Source: Laguncularia racemosa
Lineage: Eukaryota; Streptophyta; Magnoliopsida; Myrtales; Combretaceae
NCBI GenBank assembly: GCA_037954665.1
Contig: JBBMOL010000423.1
Coordinates: 248,001-312,000 of the forward strand
Direction: 5' to 3'
DNA length: 64,000 bases
Made by a program: the position numbers and the translations under genes. Within the stretch, counting starts at the first letter, position 1. Each line of letters starts with the position of its first letter. Positions 55,623 to 64,000 of the stretch are shown here, one piece after another. The notes below the pieces were generated by a model that was not told where the DNA came from, searched no databases, and saw only the letters and a program-made list of their open reading frames with translations.

Positions 55623-57979
55623 TTAGTCATCATCTTCACTACTTTCATCATCTTCGCTATCACATTTTTCTTCACTACTTGACATATCATCACTAGTAGA
55701 TGTACTTGGTGAATGAACAAGGTCTTGTGCATTTTTTGTTCCTGTCACAAAATATACAACCTTTAAACAACACATGCATACAATTATATCCTTTTTTTTT
55801 TAATTAAAAGAGAGAGAGGGAGTGGGGGATAGAATACTATCACATATTTATGATTATTTACCTGAAGTACTTGGAAAATTCCCAACAAGTCGTGCAACTG
55901 CTTGAGAAAGCTCAAATAGTTGTAAGACATTTACAAAGTACTCACATATTCATCCTTAACATGCAAACAAAACATCAATATTCTACAATATTGGCCCAAA
56001 GGAATTATAACCATGCAGATTCTTGAATATTCTATAATATTGTCCCTTAACACCTATATGACAACACATATTGCACAATGACAACATTACTCCCTACTCA
56101 ACATCCCTACAGAACATAGTGTACCTACACACTACCCTTGTATTACACAGCATACTCCTATATTGCACAAAATGAAAAACTATAACATAACATACTAAAG
56201 GAGTCCGCCACATCAATATAACTACTACATCATCAAAACCCACAACATTCCTACTCTATACATAGAAGTAATATGCACGCATTTACAACATAGCACATAT
56301 ACCTTTAACTCGAAAGTACAAGTTTAAACTAACCTCTTGAGCTTAGGCGATACGTAAATCCCTTTCTTTTTTAAGCATTGACAACAATTGTTGACGTTAG
56401 TCATTGAACTTTCTCTCCAGTTGTTCACGTTGATGTTTTTCCTCTTCAAGCTTTCCCAATGTCTCTTGTAGCACTGCTTCCATCTTTTCCATATAAATTC
56501 GTGAATGTGTAGCTTTCCCAATAATCGGTGGTCCGTATCCTCTACCAGGATGATAGTTAGTTCACATGTTTGCACCCATAAATTCATCAACTATCTCCTC
56601 TGCAATCTTACGATTGTCTGAGGATTGGGATTCTTGATACATCTTAACCATATCCTCTTAAAGTAACGATGACAACAATATACAATGCAAACATAATAGA
56701 AATGTAGATAGAAACATAAACCATAGTGATAGTGCTTATTTGTAAATTAACCCATCAACTTACATAATCCTGGCCAGCTTGTTAGGAAATCCAACCGCCA
56801 CCACCATCAAACCTTGGATCACTGTATCAGGTGACCTTAAAGAACTCGATTGCATCCAGTGGTTGGTGATTCCTCTCAATCTAATCACACAATATACATA
56901 AAGTTAAGGACTTTATCAATTTAAGTCTTATATACCTAAATTAAATGAAATACTCACATATTCATTCCTCCTGCTCTCAAATGATCTAGATCCCGACTTG
57001 TGTAAATATTTTACTTTCCTACGTGCAGCCTTCCCACTCATTGCCCTAGTCTTTTATTTATCAAGACATCATCAAGTTAATGACATCATTTAGTCAAAAC
57101 CTTAAAAAAACATGACTTAAGTTAGCTTAACTTTGCAGATGGATCTCCTAATTGCAGAATCTCCTTCTCTTCTACAATCTCTCTCCTCCATTCCTCTATT
57201 TTCTTTTTCCAGTCATCATCACTTGAACCCTTGGGTCGGATTGCATCACCAATCTTTATCTATGAACTTTTAGTTTTACTTCAATGATTTCTATAGATAT
57301 TTCCCATCCATCGATCAGCAGCACGAAACTTTTTGGGATTTTTTTGTGATGTCATCAATATTTAGATGATTCTACAAAAAAAAAAAAAAATGAGATAAGG
57401 ATGTAATATACATGTTAGAAACACCTTGCAATAGGTTATAATAACAAGGACAATGACAGTTTGACATATTCACTTTTTATTGAGAAAACAATTGATATTG
57501 AGACAATCTAAATTAGTTATTGCTTTCACCTGTACTCTTTCCCAAGCACGTTGTTTTTGTGATAAATCAAATTTTCTCCAGTCCTCAATACAGAGTGGTG
57601 GCAAGTCCCAACAAGCTTTCCCTATTTTCGATGCCATCTTGGCTGATTGGTCTGGTGTTAACGGACGACCACCAGATGTTGTGAATTTAATGACCATTTT
57701 ACTCATTCGCCTTCTATTTTCTCTTTCTAATGCTTGTCCCCGATATGCACTCCTCTTGCCTATATATGACACTGAGCTCACCACTAGTGCAAATATTTGA
57801 AAAACAAGTCCATCATAATGGAGGTTAACTCTGAACTTTGATTCTAGTTTCATGTACACAATTACGTAGATTACTTGAGGATCGAATAGGGTTAAAGGGA
57901 ATGCCACCGGCCTGTGTGGACACATCAATTGCATTATTAGTGGAAGCATCATTTTGTGTGGGTGCATTTGGTGTGGCAT
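55623..57979 (-). pseudogene. CACTA TNPA-like gene (Transposase_24 type), multi-exon
   Basis: Minus strand. Exon ending near 57530: ERENRRRMSKMVIKF, LTPDQSAKMASKIGKACWDL, FDLSQKQRAWERVQ, then a GT donor. Next exon about 57130-57350 (KNPKKFRAADRWMGNIYRNH, WKKKIEEWREEIVEEKEILQ). Then about 56950-57052 (AMSGKAARRKVKYLHKSGS), about 56768-56882, and a coiled-coil exon at 56333-56640 (MEKMEAVLQETLGKLEEEKH; two stops). Then 55862-55960 (ELSQAVARLVGNFPSTS) and an acidic last exon 55623-55741 (SEEKCDSEDDESSEDDD). The order and coiled coil fit DNA-binding TNPA proteins of En/Spm elements. Exon ends are approximate. It is damaged by stops. Confidence 0.68.
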
Positions 57980-58169
57980 GTTCCTCAGATGAATTTGTGG
58001 GCTCCCTTTATTGATTTATGGAGGCATTTGTCACAGCATTATCACGCACCTCCCCATCACTATGGTGTGAATCTGACTCATCTCTAATTGCATGTCGAGT
58101 GTCTCAACTAACCTTTCCTCCCCTTCTTTGGGTCTTCCTCCATCGCCCCGCTATTAGAGTTCTGTAAAA

Positions 58170-61100
58170 TATAGTAAAAGCATGTATGATAATGAATATG
58201 TGAATAAAATCAAAACAACATTACAAATTTCATGCAGAAGAAAAATAAATAACATTCATTCATACAATCATTGTCAATCATATCATATTCAACAAGTGTA
58301 TCATCGAGTGCCTCGTCTATATCGTCATCATCATTACATTCGATATTAGCATCATGTTGTACTCCAAAAGATGCTTCAACTATCCTTTCTACTAATTCTC
58401 CTTGGATCGTATCAAGACACATATCGATTCTTAATAGCACATCAATATCACAATTGACAACTGAATGTCACTCATACCCTCTTCCCCTATCCCCGATGAC
58501 TAGATCGTCCAAGCTCTCATCTGCTAATTGAGCCTCCACATCAGTGAACAAATTTACATTACCAATTAAATAGTCCATATTGTAAATATGGCGATGCTCA
58601 AAACATTGCACCACATGCCAATCAACACCTAACTTCATGTCCTCCAAGTAATATACCTGTTTAGCTTGTGATGCTAACACATATGGATCATTTACATACC
58701 AAGTATGAGTGACCTTAATACTTTTAATGCCATTCTCAACTCTAACGTTATGATGTCGACTATCTGTGTCCCACCACTTACATTTAAATAAGAACACTCT
58801 CTTGTTCCGTATGTAACTGAACTCATATATATCTATTACAACCCCATAAAATTCTATTAATGCTTGCACATCCCCATGATTCCCCTCTACAAGAACTCCA
58901 CTGTTCTGAGTCTTCTTCCTATTATCGAACTCTGATGTGTGAAACCGAACACCATTATATATTAGCTTGCTATATCTTTTGTACCATGAATCGGTTCCTA
59001 TGGACAATGCATATAATGCACTGATCACTGGGTCAGAACTACCATACCATGGTCTCATCAGCACCATCTACAAATTAAAAGTGAATGCTTATCTGAAAAA
59101 GTTAACTTCTTAATTAGACACAACATTATGTTATTATGTTTACCTTATTCATAAACCATTACAAAATTCCCTTTTATGGTGCTCATCTATGTTGTCACCA
59201 TATTGTGCTCTTAAAATGACCTTATGTTCCCTACATCACAGTTTTCAACTATGTTTAATCATTAATTTATAGCAATATTGTAACATTTGAGATGCACCTA
59301 TTAACACTTACTCTAAATAAGGTTGAATTTCGTGACAGTTGTTGATGATATATCATGTCATGACTTCAACCTCCTTGTTCAATAACACAACATATGTAGG
59401 AGGGGAAATGAGACCAACTCTGTTGGTAAAAGCATCAACACCACCTTCTTCTGAGGAATCAAAATTCCTATTGGACGATTAAATATTGTTTCAATGTCTT
59501 GTAAGTGAAATGAGCACCAAGTCAAGCACTCGTTAACAACAGATGCTTCTGCAATGGAGCCTTCTAGATAAGTTCCATTTCTAACAAATTGCTTTAACAA
59601 ACCCTAGTACCTACACTCATAAATTTACATGGAGTGTCAGAAGGTAGAATAATACTAATACACAACTGGTGAATATGAAAACCAATATCATACCTCTCAA
59701 TGGGATACATCCGTCGATAAGAAACTGGTCCAGCCAGTAATGCTTCTCGAGGCAAGTGGATAGCTAGATGCGCCATAATATCAAAAAAAGTAAGGGGAAA
59801 GATCAACTCTAACTTGCATAGTATGGTGACAATATCACTTTGCATCTTTTGTACCTCTTCAACATTTAGAATGCGTCTACAAAGCATTTGAAAAAAGGTT
59901 CCAAGCTCGGTTATAGCCATGGTGACTTTTTTAAGCAATATGCCATGAGTACCTACAGGTAACAGCCTTTCAAGTAGAACATGACAATCATGGCTCTTCA
60001 GACTAGAAAGCTTCAAGTTTGAATTATTGACACACCGACTAATATGTAATACATAACCATCGGGTAATCTAACCCCCCTTATAAACTGACAAAATGATCT
60101 CCCCTCGTTAGTGCTCAATGAATAACTAGCACATGGCATGGAATACTTACCATCGAGTCGCTTTAACAAATGTAATTCCTTTCTAAGGCCAAAGTCCTCT
60201 AAATCAAGTCGAGCCTTGTAGGTGTCTTTTGTTTTATCCTTAACCCCTAGAATTGTATTAAGAACATTCTCACAAATATTCTTCTCAATATGCATAACAT
60301 CTAAATTATGCCTAAGCATCAACTTTGACCAATATGGCGGCATGCATTTTGAAAGAAGACTTCAAATATGCATCATATGTTCATAATCCATTAACTTAAA
60401 GATCCTTCAGTTCATCGATTAGAGGCTGCAAGTAGACATCAATCTCCTTCCCCGGTGCTTTAGGTCCTGGGATTAACAATGACATCATCAAGAACTCTTT
60501 CTACATACACATCTAAGGTAGCAAGTTATATGTAAGTAGAACCACAGGCCACATGCTGTATGATTGGCTCATAGATCTAAAGGGATTGAAGCCGTCACTG
60601 GCTAGCCCTAACCTGACATTGCGAGAGTCCTTGGAAAACTCAGGGAATCTAATGTCAAAATTGACCCAAGATAGCCTATCTGCAGGATGACCCATACAGT
60701 TGTCTTGTTTTTTATGTTCCTCTTTATGCCAACGCATTTTTTGAGAGACTTTAGCATTCATGAAAAGGCATTGCAACCTTAGTTTCATAGGAAAGTAACG
60801 CAAAACCTTTTGAGGAATACCCTTCCTAGATCCACCACACACCTTATACCTTAAGGTATCACATATGGGGCATTGTGTAAGGTGTTTGTTGCTACCCCAA
60901 AACAAGCAACAGTCATATTTGCATGCATGAATATAATGGCAACCTATGCCCAATCCCCATAAGTACTTGCTTGCATGATAGTATGACCTAGGAAGAGACT
61001 CTCCATTAGGGATCACATCATGAAGAAGTTGGAGAAGCATATCAAAAGACTTATTACTCCACTTGTTGTATACTTTTAAGTGAAGTAGCTTCACGATAAA

Positions 61101-61601
61101 TGGGAATTTTGATAACTTACACCCTGAATAAAGCTCTTGTTATGAGTCAACTCTTAGCCCATCAACAAAATTGGGTGGGAAATCAAATCCATTCGTAGAC
61201 GTTGGACCTTTAGCTTGATTGTCAATAAATGCCTCTAAATCTTTAGCATCGCATCAAGTCCGTCAATGTCGTCGTCATTTTCCTCATTGAACCCCTCGCT
61301 TCTATATGTTTTGAAATCATATTCTTCATGACGTATCCTACCTCGAGTTCTCCTTGGCAATTCAACGGCCGGCTCCTCACCATGGTATATCCAACAACGG
61401 TAAGTTACATCTATCGCATCAACAAGCAAGTGTGCTCTTATTACATTCATAGTGTGCGATGACACATTTAAGCATTTCCTACATGGACAACTTAACCTCT
61501 TGTCCATTCCATACTTCAAGTGCAAGTATGCAATAAAAAAACTCTACACCTTGTAGGTACTCTTCACTTTCAATATTACAATTCATCCAACTCTGATCCA
61601 T
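58170..61601 (-). pseudogene. CACTA TNPD-like transposase (Tnp2)
   Basis: Likely start ATG at 61601 (MDQSWMNCNIESEEYLQGVE), then a frameshift. N-terminal Transpos_assoc domain at 61525-61235 (CPCRKCLN, then acidic NEENDDDIDGLD). The Tnp2 core runs 61094-59594: KLLHLKVYNKWSNKSFDMLL, YHASKYLWGLGIGCHYIHAC, CPICDTLRYKV; then NLDVMHIEKNICENVLNTIL, GPVSYRRMYPIERY. A DUF4218/DUF4216-like C-terminal half follows at 59600-59379 and 59067-58468 (KCKWWDTDSRHHNVRVENGI, YYLEDMKLGVDWHVVQ). An acidic tail lies at 58440-58210. The core is split between frames and by apparent introns with AT-rich sequence. Transposition by this copy alone is unlikely. Confidence 0.82.
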
Positions 61602-64000
61602 AACTGTAAAAGAATCCCATAGAAAATCAAAATGAAAAATTGATTTACAATAAGATTTTTGGGGAAAAAAGTGCAATCAATAATGTTTGACACACATATA
61701 ATGAAAAAAAAAGTTCTTTAATGGTAAACATATAATGAACTTTATTTTAAAGTAAATTAGACTTGGAATGATAAACATATAAGCATTTAAATTGTGAACT
61801 TGTAAGTTTACTTAGTCTGGTAATATCAAGGCCCTAAAAGGGTTAAACTAATGCTTTCTAAAAGGACTCGAGTGGATGAAGCAAATTAGGGACTCACCGA
61901 AAATGTAATTTTGTTGCTAGAAGTTAACTACCACAACACAAATGGGCACTACAGCTGTTGGAGCTAGATTGAAATCCCACCTAAATTATTTGCCATGAAA
62001 GTGCCAGAATTGGTGAAAATGCTATAGAACACAGAAGGTGAGCTCCCTCAAAATGCAAATAAAACTCCCATATGTACCACCAAAAAAAAAATCCACATTA
62101 AGTCAAAGATAAACTCAACACTGTAGATATATGTTGAATGCTATAGACACAACATTGAGAATGATATCTAATAAATTGGACAAAAAAATCTCATCTTTCA
62201 CTTATTATTCTTCTTCAATTCAAAGAACTATCAAGCCTACAACACGAGCTTTATCAAACAAGATCAACCCTAGACATAAAAAAAAATCATACATTAAACT
62301 TCAAATAGAGCAGGATGCAACAGCATAGGTTTTTGCAATTCTCTTAGTTCAAATAATCTACTAACAGTGCATCAGAGGTAAAAGAAAAAAGAAAAAGAAA
62401 ACAAAGAGTGAGATTGACCATTCACTGCTTAAACAAGGAATAACATATCATTTGATTTCTTACCTCTGGAACAAGCTATAGCATAAAACATAATAATATC
62501 TTGAGCATTTTGAAACTAAAATGATCAGCTAAAAGAGGTTTATTTGTCTAGATAAAACTAGAAAAAACAAAATTTCACAAACTTTATGGTGTGAGAAATG
62601 GCCTCACACTATGGTTTTTACAGTTCTACTTCTTTTCTTCCATAGCCTCATAACAATAAATTAGAGAATGTTAATAATCCCGCAGTATTTCAAAGCTAAA
62701 GAAGAATAGGGGTTGATAAAAGAAGCACTTCCAATAAGTTGATTTTCATTACTAATATAACCAATGATGCATGCTTCATTTTTTAAACCATAAAATGTAG
62801 AACAGATAAAATAACATTCTTCTTTTATTAATAGTTGTTGTCAAAAAGCAGGTTTTGCATAGAAGAAAAGGAGGGTGAGAAAGCAATTGGAGCTCAACAA
62901 ACGAGTTCTAATGAAAGTTAGTCATAAATGCACGTAAAAACAAATCTAACAAAGCTTTTTGCAAAAATTCTCTGATATTTTTTTTCCTTTCATTTTGACC
63001 AAAAATCCTCTGTTATTTTGTGATTTCAAAATCTGCTACTAAAGATAATGAAGGGCTTAGCATTTGGCATACAAATAGGACAGAGATGGAACAAAAAAAC
63101 ATTGATTCTAGAATGGCATTCTCACTTGTAAGAAACTGATAACAAACTTTGTGTTTAGAGAAAAGAAAAATAGAAAAAGCAAAAATGTAAAAAATTTTGG
63201 TGGTTTCATTGGGAACTTTTTTGATAAAAGTTTGGAAATTTTGAAAATAGAACAAGTTGATGAAGAAAAGATAATCATGCCTGAAATAGTTTTCAAATTG
63301 GAAAAGATATATGAAACAAGTTCCCACTTTGGTAGCTCTTCCTTTTCCCTCCCTGGCTTTGATATAGTGAAATAAGAGCCCCCACAGATCTAGGATTCAC
63401 TTCTTGCACAGTTATAGTTATAGATTCTCGATCATCAGCGTAAAGTGCAGACCTTGATCCCTGTGAAAGCCCAATAATCATTAGCATAAAGTGAATATAA
63501 TTAATGCTTCAAGAATGTCTTCAAGCCCATTATTTATTTACCTAATGAGGAATGTCTATTTTCAAAAAATGTGGCCTCACTTATGCCATACCTAAAGCAT
63601 TCTAAACAGATAATCTCCACAAGTGACACCTGGTTCAAGCTCCTAATCATAACTAGGTGGTCTATCACAGAGGATTTCTATAAATGTTACAAAGAAATTG
63701 TAGACACCCTCTCTCAATTGTTGAATGTAGTTGTATCACATATACAAGATTCATGAATGCGTAAGAACAGTTTCATGAAAGTAGATGTATTATAAAACTG
63801 GAAACCAGAAATATAGGCTTATGCATGTCGGTCTGTGCTCCCTTTATTCTTGTAAACAGTAAGGCCTTGATTCACCTACAATAAGACTAGACCAAACCAT
63901 CAACCTTAGCATTATTAACATTAGGCAATCAATATATTTTCAAGAAAGGACTTTTTTCCAATGGAAATTAGACATCGGTACCTAGCAAGACATATAATTA
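61602..64000. other. Sequence right of the CACTA transposase, no gene seen
   Basis: AT-rich, 2.4 kb, with only short frames and no recognisable domain. It could be the untranslated 5' region of the CACTA element or host DNA. A TAATTTTGTTGCTAG near 61905 resembles a degraded terminal repeat, but no subterminal repeats accompany it. Confidence 0.45.

Larger units (their letters stand above)
54694..61601 (-). mobile_element. CACTA (En/Spm-like) transposon, right end not found
   Basis: The left terminus is CACTGCAACAAATTC (54694-54708), a typical CACTA terminal repeat, preceded by TAT as a possible 3-bp target copy. Then come dense subterminal repeats, a TNPA-like gene and a TNPD-like transposase, all minus strand. 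The opposite terminus should lie to the right of 61601, but no reverse-complement end with subterminal repeats was seen up to 64000. The element may extend past the window, may have lost that end, or the end may be too degraded to see. Coding parts contain stops. Confidence 0.85.

Noticed and set aside
56324..56590. 88-codon minus-strand frame in the CACTA element
   Set aside because: Another frame of the same strand reads a proper coiled coil (MEKMEAVLQETLGKLEEEKH) joined to flanking exons; this longer frame is the shadow.
63013..63327. 104-codon minus-strand hydrophobic frame near the window end
   Set aside because: F/L/S-rich by AT composition, with no recognisable motif and overlapped by frames on the other strand.

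Overview
The window is nuclear DNA from a flowering plant, most likely a eudicot, and almost all of it is transposable-element sequence. It holds Ty3/gypsy, Ty1/copia, hAT and CACTA elements of plant type, an endogenous plant pararetrovirus, and one plant bHLH transcription-factor gene with plant-like short introns. No species can be named from the sequence alone. I found no convincing tRNA, rRNA or CRISPR feature. The only long host gene is broken. The only undamaged long reading frame is ORF1 of a retrotransposon (508 aa, minus strand).

Left to right: (1) 1-4804 is the 3' part of a decayed Ty3/gypsy chromovirus (Tekay/Del-like), plus strand, with pol, a 37-G tract and a 2.1-kb 3' LTR. (2) 5321-9468 is a complete but dead hAT transposon with an 8-bp target duplication carrying one mismatch. 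(3) 10060 to about 14720 is a rearranged endogenous caulimovirid (pararetrovirus): a 351-bp inverted duplication, a coat-protein-like ORF, an intergenic promoter, a tRNA-Met primer site and a movement-protein ORF. No reverse transcriptase is visible. It sits inside an older AGCTTGA-type dispersed repeat. (4) 16705 to about 23110 is a bHLH pseudogene of the RHD6-LIKE (RSL) type, whose second intron holds a complete copia element (17606-22770, minus). The copia element itself carries a 424-bp foreign insert flanked by an 18-bp direct repeat. (5) 24792-37231 and (6) 39863-54352 are two related, same-orientation (minus) Ty3/gypsy elements of the Tat/Ogre lineage, with 1.9-2.2-kb LTRs, an extra ORF1, pol with an added RNase H, and tandem repeats between pol and the 3' LTR. 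The first has a perfect 5-bp target duplication but has lost about 2.7 kb of gag-protease. The second keeps that region but is badly decayed. Between them are a 121-bp hAT-type MITE with a perfect 8-bp duplication, a copia gag relic and an AGCTTGA repeat. (7) From 54694 to at least 61601 is a CACTA (En/Spm-like) transposon, minus strand, with subterminal repeats, a TNPA-like gene and a TNPD-like transposase. Its right end was not found.

The elements form nested layers: EPRV into repeat, copia into bHLH intron, foreign insert into copia, and Ogre-1 ten bases from a MITE. Most premature stops that can be compared with a relative are single transitions (CAA/CAG to TAA/TAG, TGG to TGA/TAG). That is the pattern expected from deamination of methylated cytosine in silenced repeats. 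The points most worth a second look are the pararetrovirus foldback whose arms end at the primer-binding site, the gag-less Ogre element with an intact ORF1, the unidentified insert in the copia element, and the transposon-split RSL gene.
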